Below are positions 47,276-54,281 of a stretch of 64,000 nt of DNA, in pieces. Under the pieces are notes generated by a model. That model was not told where the DNA came from, ran no database searches, and worked only from the letters and a program-made list of their open reading frames with translations. Where the stretch lies: NCBI RefSeq assembly GCF_963676665.1, contig NZ_OY781378.1, forward strand, positions 1,456,001 through 1,520,000. Direction: 5' to 3'. Made by a program: the position numbers and the translations under genes. The stretch is from an uncultured Tolumonas sp. Lineage in GTDB: Bacteria > Pseudomonadota > Gammaproteobacteria > Enterobacterales > Aeromonadaceae. Each line of letters begins with the position of its first letter. Position 1 is the first letter of the stretch.

Positions 47276-47596
47276 AAGGCCTGTTGCCAAGCCTTTTCGT
47301 ATAACAATTTTTTCTAACTTCACTAAAGAGCCTTGGCCGCATGTCCCACGTCTGCGGTTGCAGTATTTGAACCCAAATTCATAGCGGATTAGGGTTGATG
47401 TTGTGCTACGAACACAACTGTGAATCGCTTTGAATGATGCTAAAAGGCGTAAGCCTGATGATCGCAAGAGGCATTTATATCCCGCCACAGGATCAACTCT
47501 AAAAAACCAACAAACATGGGCCTGCACAAACAAAGCAATTCCAGTTGCCCACTCATCGAATGGGCTTTGCTCAGCGTTATTGATTAACCTCGCCAC
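47270..47596 (-). CDS. Doubtful hypothetical protein in the pL leader region
   Basis: The 108-codon frame starts with GTG and has no good SD. It contains a basic Cys segment (YCNRRRGTCGQGS). Its place near the head of the pL operon would suit an antitermination or leader function, but nothing in the sequence proves it. The 47125-47647 stretch otherwise shows only the inverted repeat described separately. Confidence 0.3.
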   Translation of the reverse strand: MARLINNAEQSPFDEWATGIALFVQAHVCWFFRVDPVAGYKCLLRSSGLRLLASFKAIHSCVRSTTSTLIRYEFGFKYCNRRRGTCGQGSLVKLEKIVIRKGLATGLI

Positions 47597-47647
47597 GCCG
47601 ATGCTTTTTACAAGCGAGTTTTAGAGACCAAACAAACGTTACACAGT

Positions 47648-47977
47648 TCATATCAACTCTGGCCGATACTCTCCGCATCGGGTTTCGCTGATTCCATGAC
47701 TGCTGATCACTGAGATATCAGTCTCGCTTCCCCAGATTGTCCCGTATCGACGCATTGATACGGAAAGAACAGCGAAATTCAGGTTGAGTTTTCCCGCGTC
47801 AAGAAATCCGAGGATTTGACGGAAGGTTTCAATCTGTCGCGGGGTAAGGGAAAGCTCTCTGATCCAGCTTTGCATTACATCGCGTGTCGCTTGCGTGTCA
47901 CGGTCGCCACCGTTTTGTGCGCCGGATTTATTTAGACACGTCCGGCTCCGTGTTATGCTCCTAGGTTCCACAACCAA
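47648..47977 (-). CDS. Hypothetical protein in the position of an N-type gene
   Basis: The frame of up to 109 codons has plausible coding sequence in its second half (MQSWIRELSLTPRQIETFRQ, ILGFLDAGKLNLNFAVLSVS). The start is uncertain: TTG 47977, GTG 47971 or ATG 47875. It lies near the head of the leftward transcript, where lambda has N, but it lacks a clear Arg-rich motif. I cannot assign a family. Confidence 0.4.
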   Translation of the reverse strand: MVVEPRSITRSRTCLNKSGAQNGGDRDTQATRDVMQSWIRELSLTPRQIETFRQILGFLDAGKLNLNFAVLSVSMRRYGTIWGSETDISVISSHGISETRCGEYRPELI

Positions 47978-47991
47978 CGGAGTAAATCTGT

Positions 47992-48180
47992 ATGTTTAAC
48001 AAACTAACCAATGAGCAACAATTAATCGTCATCGAATCAGCTGTTAGTTACATCGCCACAACTTCAACCATCTACGATCCAGAAGACCTTAAAGACAAAC
48101 TTGCTGTTGTATGTGACGTTATTGCTGAAAAATTTATTGGTAGCCCATCACCAATCAAACAAGAGAAACTTCCAGGCTAA
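47992..48180 (+). CDS. Small hypothetical protein, opposite to the pL operon
   Basis: This 62-residue helical protein (FNKLTNEQQLIVIESAVSYI) has ACGGAG about 10 bases ahead of the ATG. A possible promoter TAGACA, 15 bp, TATGCT lies at 47933-47959. It overlaps the end of the convergent gene at 48177. Function unknown. Confidence 0.5.
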   Translation: MFNKLTNEQQLIVIESAVSYIATTSTIYDPEDLKDKLAVVCDVIAEKFIGSPSPIKQEKLPG

Positions 48181-48395
48181 TCAGTCCTGTAGCGCATCTC
48201 TTCTTGAGTGAATGCTCTTGTAGTGATGAGTGAACCATCGACCGCGACCAGTGATTCAATGGCGCGGTCGTAATCAAGAATCGTTACCAAGTAACCAGCA
48301 TCAGCCATTTTTTTAAATTCGTATCGCATCGCATCTGCTGCTGCAGTAGCTGCTCTCAAGATATCCGCGCCTGACAATGTTCTTTTATCACTCAT
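48177..48395 (-). CDS. First gene of the pL operon, hypothetical
   Basis: This 72-residue protein (SDKRTLSGADILRAATAAAD, then AGYLVTILDYDRAIESLVAV) is the first gene after pL. GGAG lies about 10 bases before ATG 48395. No family recognised. Confidence 0.58.
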   Translation of the reverse strand: MSDKRTLSGADILRAATAAADAMRYEFKKMADAGYLVTILDYDRAIESLVAVDGSLITTRAFTQEEMRYRTD

Positions 48396-48470
48396 CACTC
48401 ATCTCCATCAGTTCACACCTTGACGCGGTGACCTCGAGTTTGTTCTCTCGCTGCACTCTGTGCTGCTGAT

Positions 48471-48517
48471 GTGTTTAATTAAACACGCATCATGATTTTA
48501 TGTCAACATGATGCGTG
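48471..48517. promoter_or_regulatory. Left operator cluster OL
   Basis: A perfect 16-bp palindrome GTGTTTAATTAAACAC (48471-48486) covers the pL -10. Perfect inverted arms CACGCATCATG (48484-48494) and CATGATGCGTG (48507-48517) flank the -35. AAACACGCATCATG recurs at the right operator (51079-51092) with one change. Confidence 0.7.
48478..48506 (-). promoter_or_regulatory. Leftward early promoter pL
   Basis: On the minus strand there is a perfect -35 TTGACA (48501-48506), a 17-bp spacer and a -10 TTTAAT (48478-48483). The spacer holds CATGATGCGTG, one arm of an operator repeat, so repressor binding would block the polymerase. Confidence 0.75.
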
Positions 48518-48556
48518 ATTGTTTTTCGTGTTTTTTCGTGTTTATTTTTCCTGGGC

Positions 48557-48580
48557 AATAAAAAACCCGCATAATGCGGG
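48557..48580 (-). terminator. Terminator of the repressor operon
   Basis: On the minus strand CCCGCATTATGCGGG is followed by TTTTTTATT. It lies downstream of the gene at 48603-49067 and insulates the cI operon from pL. Confidence 0.8.
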
Positions 48581-48602
48581 CTTTGGTCATGCAGCTATGG
48601 AG

Positions 48603-49067
48603 TTACTTATGCGGAATTTGCTTGAAGAGGTTTGTCACTACAGCGGTGATGGTTATGAAATCCGGCTGAATAAGAAAGGTGTCACCGCCAGTGATGGGGT
48701 CGTAGTCCGTATATTTTATGCGTTGTTGATCTTGATATTTAACCTTGGCTTTAATCAGCCTACCTTTGCTAATGCCACAAAAAACAGTCTCGAACGTGGA
48801 GGTGTAATAGCAATCAATCAGCGTAGTGAAGTCATCGTCACTAATGACGAAGCTGGGAATAACGCCGCGCTTTATCATCTCAATGTCAGATCTGAGGTTG
48901 GCCCTGATCTTATCAGCGATAAGATTGTATTCTTTTCGTCTATCAGCAAGTACGGCGATCTTGTTCCCTATATACCAGCCACCGAAGAAACCGACTACAC
49001 CGGTGATAGCACCGTTGGCTTGAATGAAAGAGAGCAGAGGCAGTATTTTGTCAATAAGATCACTCAC
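48603..49067 (-). CDS. Membrane protein in the repressor operon
   Basis: This 154-residue protein has one N-terminal membrane segment (about 17-38, ITGVVGFFGGWYIGNKIAVL) and a soluble remainder (DYDPITGGDTFLIQPDFITI). It starts with GTG. It is last of three genes behind cI and ends before a terminator, the place of rex-like lysogen genes. Function unknown; the long open frame on the opposite strand is a shadow. Confidence 0.62.
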   Translation of the reverse strand: MSDLIDKILPLLSFIQANGAITGVVGFFGGWYIGNKIAVLADRRKEYNLIADKIRANLRSDIEMIKRGVIPSFVISDDDFTTLIDCYYTSTFETVFCGISKGRLIKAKVKYQDQQRIKYTDYDPITGGDTFLIQPDFITITAVVTNLFKQIPHK

Positions 49068-49228
49068 ATCGCTATAACCTTCTTGTTTTTTATGTTACTT
49101 GGGTGGTTCTTTGGTGGCGGCTACAACACCATTGCCAATGAACTCTACGCCATTGATCGTGTGATTTTAAGGAGGATGTTTTGGTAAAAACCCGCTGAAG
49201 CGGGTTGTTTAATAGAGGTGGTAATTTA

Positions 49229-49798
49229 CTAATTAAGATTCGAGGCTACATCTCTTGCAACCTGAACAGCTACATCATCCCATGCAGCCTCTAGCATTCC
49301 GGTCGAGCTACGCCCACCGATGGAGGGGTCTTTCTTTTTGGCGGTATATGTTTTTGTCCATGTTTTATCTTTCATGGAAAATGAAGCAGTAAGTTTAATG
49401 TCACCAACATCCAGAACCGGAGTTACATTGAATATTCCAGCTGAATACTCAAATCCAGATCTTGCTTCAATTACCTTTATTTTTAGAATTGAGCCATCCT
49501 TTTTGATGTCAGCAAATGTTCCGATCGCCTCTTCAATTCTAGATGCCATTGCAACACCGGTTGGTATACGGGTTTGCGAGCCGCCGCCAACAAATCCATC
49601 TGCACCTTGTGTATCAATTCTTGATGGAAAATCGGATGGCTCCCATTCTACATATATTACGGGGCGCTCTTTTAGAGTGATTGAGCTTTGAACTTCTTTA
49701 ACTGATGAGTAAGAAAGCCTGTTGTTAAATGGCAGTGTTACCGCGCACCCTGATAAAAGTGAGACAGCCAGCATTGATACTATTAATGTTTTTTTCAT
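49229..49798 (-). CDS. Putative prophage lipoprotein
   Basis: This 189-residue protein has a clear lipoprotein signal MKKTLIVSMLAVSLLSGCAV (lipobox LSGC). The mature domain alternates strands and ends in a helix (AAWDDVAVQVARDVASNL), a general shape seen in YajG-type outer-membrane lipoproteins. It is expressed with the repressor, so it could alter the lysogen surface. ATG 49798 is chosen because it starts the signal peptide. Confidence 0.68.
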   Translation of the reverse strand: MKKTLIVSMLAVSLLSGCAVTLPFNNRLSYSSVKEVQSSITLKERPVIYVEWEPSDFPSRIDTQGADGFVGGGSQTRIPTGVAMASRIEEAIGTFADIKKDGSILKIKVIEARSGFEYSAGIFNVTPVLDVGDIKLTASFSMKDKTWTKTYTAKKKDPSIGGRSSTGMLEAAWDDVAVQVARDVASNLN

Positions 49799-49871
49799 TG
49801 CCTTACTTTCCATAGTCGAATAATTACACCGTTAACATATCCAACTATCAGAAAGTTTCCATTGACCCCGA

Positions 49872-50303
49872 TCACTGACTAGCACACAATTTTTCCCATA
49901 CTTCCTGAAAAGATGAATCGGTGTCTTCAACTATTGATGTTTTTCCATCAGATATAAATCTCTTGAATCCGACATATCCACCGAATGAGTTTTTAGCATT
50001 AACCAAACCGCATCCGGCATTCTTTTTTGACATGTAAAACCCTTTGAATTTAGCGGAATCAGGATCTTTTAGACTATTCCTTACCGCTCTTTCAGATTTC
50101 ACTTCAAGCTCGATGGACATCGATTTACGAACGTTTTCTTTAACTTCTGCATCAATCTGTTCTTTTGTTCTTGCTGGTGCCACTTCTTCAGTCTGTTTGT
50201 TGTTTGGTGCAGATGACGGATGCTTTGAGCCCCAAACCACGAGTGCAATTACGCTTACAAATATAATCCCGATTATTTTAAAAAAACGTATCAGCTTTTT
50301 CAT
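49872..50303 (-). CDS. Membrane-anchored prophage protein
   Basis: This 143-residue protein has an N-terminal membrane anchor (IIGIIFVSVIALVVWGS), a charged linker, and a C-terminal domain with NSLKDPDSAKFKGF, AGCGLVNAKNSFGGYVGFKR and a final Cys. The domain pattern is frequent in small envelope proteins of unknown role. It is the first gene after cI on the same strand. Confidence 0.65.
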   Translation of the reverse strand: MKKLIRFFKIIGIIFVSVIALVVWGSKHPSSAPNNKQTEEVAPARTKEQIDAEVKENVRKSMSIELEVKSERAVRNSLKDPDSAKFKGFYMSKKNAGCGLVNAKNSFGGYVGFKRFISDGKTSIVEDTDSSFQEVWEKLCASQ

Positions 50304-50336
50304 TACACAATCCCCACGCCCAATTGATTTTTATTA

Positions 50337-51002
50337 TTAGTCTGAAATGACGGTTGTTACTTTATGCGCATATCCAAGCACTTCATAATTTCCAGTTACT
50401 TTGATTACCTCATATCGTTGATTCCATGGCACCAAGTAAGTGTTTGGTCCATCGATCTGGAGTTCCTTTATAATTGGCTCATCAACACCATCGATTTTTA
50501 CATACACAGCTTTTCCGTTTAGGTTTTTGCCATCAATTTCGGTAAGTATCACAACCTCAGAGCCATCAGGAATGTTCTTCTTTGGGTTGTCACTTTCCAT
50601 TGATGAACCAATCATTTTCACTGTTAGCGAAGATGGAGATTTGCGGCTAAACAGCGGGCCACTGTTTTTAAGTTTCGAAGTAAGATCACTATGAATAGCG
50701 TTTATAAAATCCTCTTTGTTCTCATCAGTACCAAACACATCTTGTTGATTGATTAATGAAATCAAATCAACTTCTTTGCCAGGTATAAGTATGTCAGCAA
50801 CATCAACGCCAAGAGCCTTTGCTAGTTCTTTTGCTGATGGGATATCGATAGAGTTACTTCCTCTCTCGTAGTTTCCGACTCTGGATTGTCCCCACCCGCA
50901 CAAATCGGCCAGCGCTGCCTGAGAAAGCCCTTTTGCCTCTCTGATTTTCTTAAGGTTTTTACCAACGATCGCTTTAATTTCAGCTGCGCTTGTCTCTTTC
51001 AT
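50337..51002 (-). CDS. CI-like phage repressor (XRE plus S24 peptidase)
   Basis: In this 221-residue protein the N-terminal HTH reads LSQAALADLCGWGQSRVGNY (about 26-45), and the C-terminal LexA/S24 fold has IGSSMESD with Ser134 and a likely Lys179 in EPIIKEL. It should hold pL and pR off in the lysogen. No Ala-Gly or Cys-Gly pair is visible between the HTH and Ser134, where RecA-stimulated self-cleavage usually occurs. It is divergent from the Cro-like gene across the operators. Confidence 0.87.
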   Translation of the reverse strand: MKETSAAEIKAIVGKNLKKIREAKGLSQAALADLCGWGQSRVGNYERGSNSIDIPSAKELAKALGVDVADILIPGKEVDLISLINQQDVFGTDENKEDFINAIHSDLTSKLKNSGPLFSRKSPSSLTVKMIGSSMESDNPKKNIPDGSEVVILTEIDGKNLNGKAVYVKIDGVDEPIIKELQIDGPNTYLVPWNQRYEVIKVTGNYEVLGYAHKVTTVISD

Positions 51003-51012
51003 ACAACCTCAC

Positions 51013-51092
51013 AATTACTGTCAGTAATTTTATATCACGCAGCGTGATTATTTTTTTGCATGATTCATGTTTACAAATAAACACACATCATG
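51013..51092. promoter_or_regulatory. Right operator cluster OR
   Basis: Three palindromes lie between cI and cro: AATTACTGTCAGTAATT (51013-51029), ATCACGCAGCGTGAT (51034-51048) and TGTTTACAAATAAACA (51068-51083). The first two fit TYAC-N5-GTRA. The third and the adjoining AAACACACATCATG match the left operator. Confidence 0.7.
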
Positions 51093-51098
51093 TTTAAT
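51070..51098 (+). promoter_or_regulatory. Rightward early promoter pR
   Basis: A -35 TTTACA (51070-51075), a 17-bp spacer and a -10 TTTAAT (51093-51098) overlap the TGTTTA palindrome. The cro start follows 30 bases later with GAGG at 51117. Confidence 0.65.
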
Positions 51099-51128
51099 TG
51101 ATGTATAGGTAAACATGAGGCTTGTTTG

Positions 51129-51353
51129 ATGAACCGATTAGCAGAAAAACGAAACACACTGAATATCAGCCAAGACGCACTCGCTAAACATTTAGGGTGG
51201 CGTCAATCAAGAATTGGTAACTACGAAGCTGGTAGAACACCGTCTCTTTGTGACTGCAGAAAAATAGTCTCAGCCCTAAATAGCCTTGGATGTAAATGCA
51301 CCATTGATGACGTGTTCCCACCATCAGAGCAAGAAATCAACAACGCAGCTTAA
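51129..51353 (+). CDS. Cro-like repressor
   Basis: This 74-residue HTH protein has ISQDALAKHLGWRQSRIGNY (about 13-32). The recognition helix GWRQSRIGNYEAG is nearly the same as that of the CI-like protein (GWGQSRVGNYERG), so both should read the same operators. ATG 51129 is used rather than the TTG just before. Confidence 0.82.
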   Translation: MNRLAEKRNTLNISQDALAKHLGWRQSRIGNYEAGRTPSLCDCRKIVSALNSLGCKCTIDDVFPPSEQEINNAA

Positions 51354-51404
51354 TTATAGACGGTTGATTTAATTAAAAGTTACCAAAACTGGAAAGGCAT
51401 TGTT

Positions 51405-51863
51405 ATGGACTCAAAGCGCGAAGCAATCGCACGAATTGTTGAAGATTTCCCCGGCGGTAAAGAAGCGGCTGCTGCTGTGCTTGGAATGAACGTTACCAAA
51501 TTCAATAACCATCAGTACGAATGCAAAGGCACAAGACCACTGGATGAAGGCCAGATCTTCCATCTTGAACAAGTTGCAGGCACCAGTCATTACGCAGATT
51601 ACATTGCGAAGATGTACGGCGGCGTGTTTGTGCAGAAACAGAACGAAGAAGACATCGACCGCGTGGCGATTGAATCAATGCTGATGGATTTATGTGCGGG
51701 ATATGGCCAGCTGCATATCACTGTTTCAGAAGCGACTAATGATGGCGTTATAAGCCAGAAAGAAGAAAACCTAATCAACGCAAGGCGCGACCAGTTTATA
51801 GCGACACTGCACAAATACTTGGACAGTCAAAAAGCGCTGTATCGCCGTGAGCGGAAAAAATAA
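51405..51863 (+). CDS. YmfL/CII-like phage regulator
   Basis: This 152-residue protein has an N-terminal HTH-like region VEDFPGGKEAAAAVLGMNVT and FNNHQYECKGTRPLDEGQIF, the pattern of YmfL-type regulators. LEQVAGTSHYADYIAKMYGG follows. In position it matches CII of lambda, just after cro. The C-terminal half is helical. Confidence 0.7.
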   Translation: MDSKREAIARIVEDFPGGKEAAAAVLGMNVTKFNNHQYECKGTRPLDEGQIFHLEQVAGTSHYADYIAKMYGGVFVQKQNEEDIDRVAIESMLMDLCAGYGQLHITVSEATNDGVISQKEENLINARRDQFIATLHKYLDSQKALYRRERKK

Positions 51864-51929
51864 CGCTCGGCAACTGCTGTAACAGTCCCGAGCACGAATT
51901 CAAATGATAGCCGCATAGGAATTAACAAA

Positions 51930-52103
51930 ATGATAGCGCCAAGTGATGAGCCAGTAAAGAAGCATAAAAGTGAAGTTAAAGGCTGGATGAAGGAAAACGG
52001 ATTCCGGTTGATTGGAAAACAGTGGGTAGGGGAATCGCACTGCGTGTTGGTGACTCCACTTATAAACGACCGAGTTTTAATTCAGGTAGGGGTGCCGGCA
52101 TGA
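51930..52103 (+). CDS. 57-residue hypothetical phage protein
   Basis: The sequence reads MIAPSDEPVKKHKSEVKGWM, then KENGFRLIGKQWVGESHCVL and VTPLINDRVLIQVGVPA. Its TGA overlaps the start of the antirepressor-like gene at 52100 (ATGA). There is a weak GGA ahead of the ATG. Function unknown. Confidence 0.5.
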   Translation: MIAPSDEPVKKHKSEVKGWMKENGFRLIGKQWVGESHCVLVTPLINDRVLIQVGVPA

Positions 52104-52297
52104 ATGCGTTAGTGAATTTTAATCAATCCATATCAATGACCAGCAAAGAGATTGCTGAGTTAGTTGGTTCTCGCCATGACAGCGTAAAGCGAGCAATCGA
52201 ACGCTTAGCAAATGGCGTAATTTCCCAACCACCATTGGTGGACGGGGAAAAATCAGCCAACGGTGTTGTTGAGCAAGTCTATGTATTTTTCAGGTGA
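52100..52297 (+). CDS. Antirepressor-like protein (Rha type), N-terminal fragment before a frameshift
   Basis: The 65-codon frame carries the Rha-type start SISMTSKEIAELVGSRHDSV and RAIERLANGVI. It ends at TGA 52295, a few codons after a T5 run (52286-52290). Removing one T joins it to the frame of 52281-52865 and gives VYVFSGEQGKRDSIIVVAQL, the expected continuous family sequence. The intact protein would be about 255 residues. Confidence 0.65.
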   Translation: MNALVNFNQSISMTSKEIAELVGSRHDSVKRAIERLANGVISQPPLVDGEKSANGVVEQVYVFFR

Positions 52298-52865
52298 GCA
52301 AGGTAAGCGCGATAGCATTATCGTTGTCGCTCAGTTGTGCCCAGAAGTCACAGCTCGATTGGTTGATCGCTGGCAAGAGCTGGAAGCTCAAGTGTCATCT
52401 AAGTCATTACAGTTGCCAAACTTCACCGATCCCTACGAAGCAGCCATTGCATGGGCTACTCAATACAAAGAAAGGCAGGCTTTGGTTTTGATCAATAAAC
52501 AACAAGAAGATGAGATCAGCCAGCTACACACCTTGTTCAATGAAGGTATGACGCCTTCTCAGTTTGTCAAAAAGCTGAATGGCGTTAATTGCCAGAAAAT
52601 AAATGAATTTCTCATGGATAAGAACTGGTTGCGCCATGACAAGCACGACTGGCGAGCGACTTCCTATGCTCGAGATAAATATCTCACCGAGAAAGAAACC
52701 AAGATCACGCCTGACGATAAACCGTCATTCATTAAATACCAGCCAACACTGCTACGTGCGGGTGCAGCTCGCCTGTTTGGTCTCTACACCAAAGGTAAAT
52801 TACCAATGAAAAAGAGCTGGGACGGCTTATTTACTCATGACAAATCTATCGAGGTGGCAGCATGA
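52281..52865 (+). CDS. Antirepressor-like protein (KilA-C type), C-terminal fragment after a frameshift
   Basis: The frame continues the domain begun at 52100: GEQGKRDSIIVVAQLCPEVT and ARLVDRWQELEAQ, then a KilA-C-like DNA-binding part (GMTPSQFVKKLNGVNCQKIN, and KYQPTLLRAGAARLFGLYTK). ATG 52281 could restart translation, but it has no SD. It overlaps the next gene by ATGA at 52862. Confidence 0.65.
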   Translation: MYFSGEQGKRDSIIVVAQLCPEVTARLVDRWQELEAQVSSKSLQLPNFTDPYEAAIAWATQYKERQALVLINKQQEDEISQLHTLFNEGMTPSQFVKKLNGVNCQKINEFLMDKNWLRHDKHDWRATSYARDKYLTEKETKITPDDKPSFIKYQPTLLRAGAARLFGLYTKGKLPMKKSWDGLFTHDKSIEVAA

Positions 52866-53194
52866 GATATGTGTCAAGAGAAGCGCAGATATTGGATTTT
52901 GCGCAAGCATCCGCAAGCGTTCTGCATTTAGAAAATCTCATCAAGGTTGTGAGAGATGAATACAGAAGCGCAGTTAGAACATATCTACGCGACGTAAATG
53001 ATTTATGGAATTTCAGTCGTAAAGACGTAATTGACGCACTTGATGACCCAGAATTTCAACTGGCTACTGGCAAGTTATACAGAGAGCTATTAGCTGTAAA
53101 AAAAGAACTTAAAAACGCAAGAAGACGCTTACATACCAGATACCTAAGCCTTCCGGCAGGATTCAAAACTAGCTGCTTACAGGAGGCTGTATGA
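52862..53194 (+). CDS. Hypothetical phage protein
   Basis: This 110-residue basic helical protein (QASASVLHLENLIKVVRDEY) is coupled at both ends (52862 and 53191). No family recognised. Its place directly ahead of the replication gene suggests a helper role, which is only positional inference. Confidence 0.55.
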   Translation: MRYVSREAQILDFAQASASVLHLENLIKVVRDEYRSAVRTYLRDVNDLWNFSRKDVIDALDDPEFQLATGKLYRELLAVKKELKNARRRLHTRYLSLPAGFKTSCLQEAV

Positions 53195-54279
53195 ATACCG
53201 TAGTTCAGTTATTTCCAACACAACAGGGTGAGCCACCTGTGCGGGAGGTTTTCAGTAATGTTATGAGCAATAAAAAAACGGGATGCTATTTGACGCACAG
53301 ATCGCTCTATAAGAACGACTGGGCCGATGACGTGTACGTGCTTGCCCTGTTTCATAGAATGCTGTCTCAAGCCGCCTCAAAGCCTACATCGGTTAATTTT
53401 CATGACCGACAATGGGATCTTGAGCGTGGTGAGCTGGTTATTATTCCAAGCGAAATGGGTTTGCGCATGAAAGACCGAAACAAGAAGCCAACATCGCGTG
53501 ATGCAGTCGTGCGTATGCTGAAACTTCTGGAGCGGGAAAACGTAATTTCCACTCACGGAACTGACAAAGGCACTGTTGTTAAATTCATCAATTATGATGC
53601 ATATCAGACATTAAATAGCTCCAATCAGGGCGCACAACCATCCGCACAGCTACCCGCACAACTACCCGCACAACGCAAACCCAGTAATGGCGCGGCCTGC
53701 GAGGGTGATACCGCACAACCACCCGCACAACCCGCCGCACAGCTACCCGCACAAGAAGAACAAGTTTCTATTAACAATATAAAACAAGATCAAGATCTAA
53801 AGATTTATGGTCAGAGAACGGCTGACGCCATTCCAGACCCTGAGCAGGCAAAACAAAAAATCCCATCTGATGCGGTTATTCACTCCAAGCAGGGAAAAAC
53901 ACTGCGATGGGGAAACCAAGAAGATCTGACTGCCGCAAACTGGTTTATCGAAACCAGAGCCAAGGCATTCACAGCCAAGGGGCTTGCAGTGCCAAAGCCG
54001 CCCGAATTGATTAAATGGGTTAACGATATTCGCCTGACGCGACAGCACGACAACCGAACCCACCGTGAAATCTGTGAGCTGTTCTCGTGGGTTTGCAAAA
54101 CAGGGCGTGAACTTGAGTTTTGCCAAGCACCTGCAAAAATCCGCGGAAAATGGGACGAGTTGCAACTCAAAAAAGCCAACGCCGAACGTGGGGTGACAGG
54201 AAACCAGCGCCAACAACCAATACGCCAAAATGGATTTACCCACACTGGCGAACCATCTTGCACAGTTGGGAAGATCTAG
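53191..54279 (+). CDS. Phage replication protein O-like
   Basis: In this 362-residue protein the N-terminal half resembles the winged-helix region of phage replication initiators (GCYLTHRSLYKNDWADDVYV, RDAVVRMLKLLERENVIS). A Gln/Pro/Ala linker (SAQLPAQLPAQ, AQPPAQPAAQLPAQ) is encoded by two arrays of 12-bp repeats. The C-terminal part (ANWFIETRAKAFTAKGL) resembles the loader-binding end of O or DnaT-like proteins. The dnaC and dnaB genes follow. Confidence 0.75.
   Translation: MNTVVQLFPTQQGEPPVREVFSNVMSNKKTGCYLTHRSLYKNDWADDVYVLALFHRMLSQAASKPTSVNFHDRQWDLERGELVIIPSEMGLRMKDRNKKPTSRDAVVRMLKLLERENVISTHGTDKGTVVKFINYDAYQTLNSSNQGAQPSAQLPAQLPAQRKPSNGAACEGDTAQPPAQPAAQLPAQEEQVSINNIKQDQDLKIYGQRTADAIPDPEQAKQKIPSDAVIHSKQGKTLRWGNQEDLTAANWFIETRAKAFTAKGLAVPKPPELIKWVNDIRLTRQHDNRTHREICELFSWVCKTGRELEFCQAPAKIRGKWDELQLKKANAERGVTGNQRQQPIRQNGFTHTGEPSCTVGKI
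53631..53753 (+). repeat. Two arrays of four 12-bp iterons, putative phage replication origin
   Basis: CGCACA recurs exactly every 12 bp at 53631, 53643, 53655 and 53667, and again at 53712, 53724, 53736 and 53748. The consensus unit is about ACCCGCACAACT. An AT-rich tract (53764-53815, TTTCTATTAACAATATAAAA and on) follows. Iterons inside the O gene next to an AT-rich region are how lambda lays out its origin. Confidence 0.65.
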
Positions 54280-54281
54280 CC

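Noticed and set aside
48519-49187. 222-codon plus-strand frame
   Set aside because: It is antisense to the GTG-started membrane protein gene at 48603-49067, which has better residue make-up, the right operon place and a terminator.
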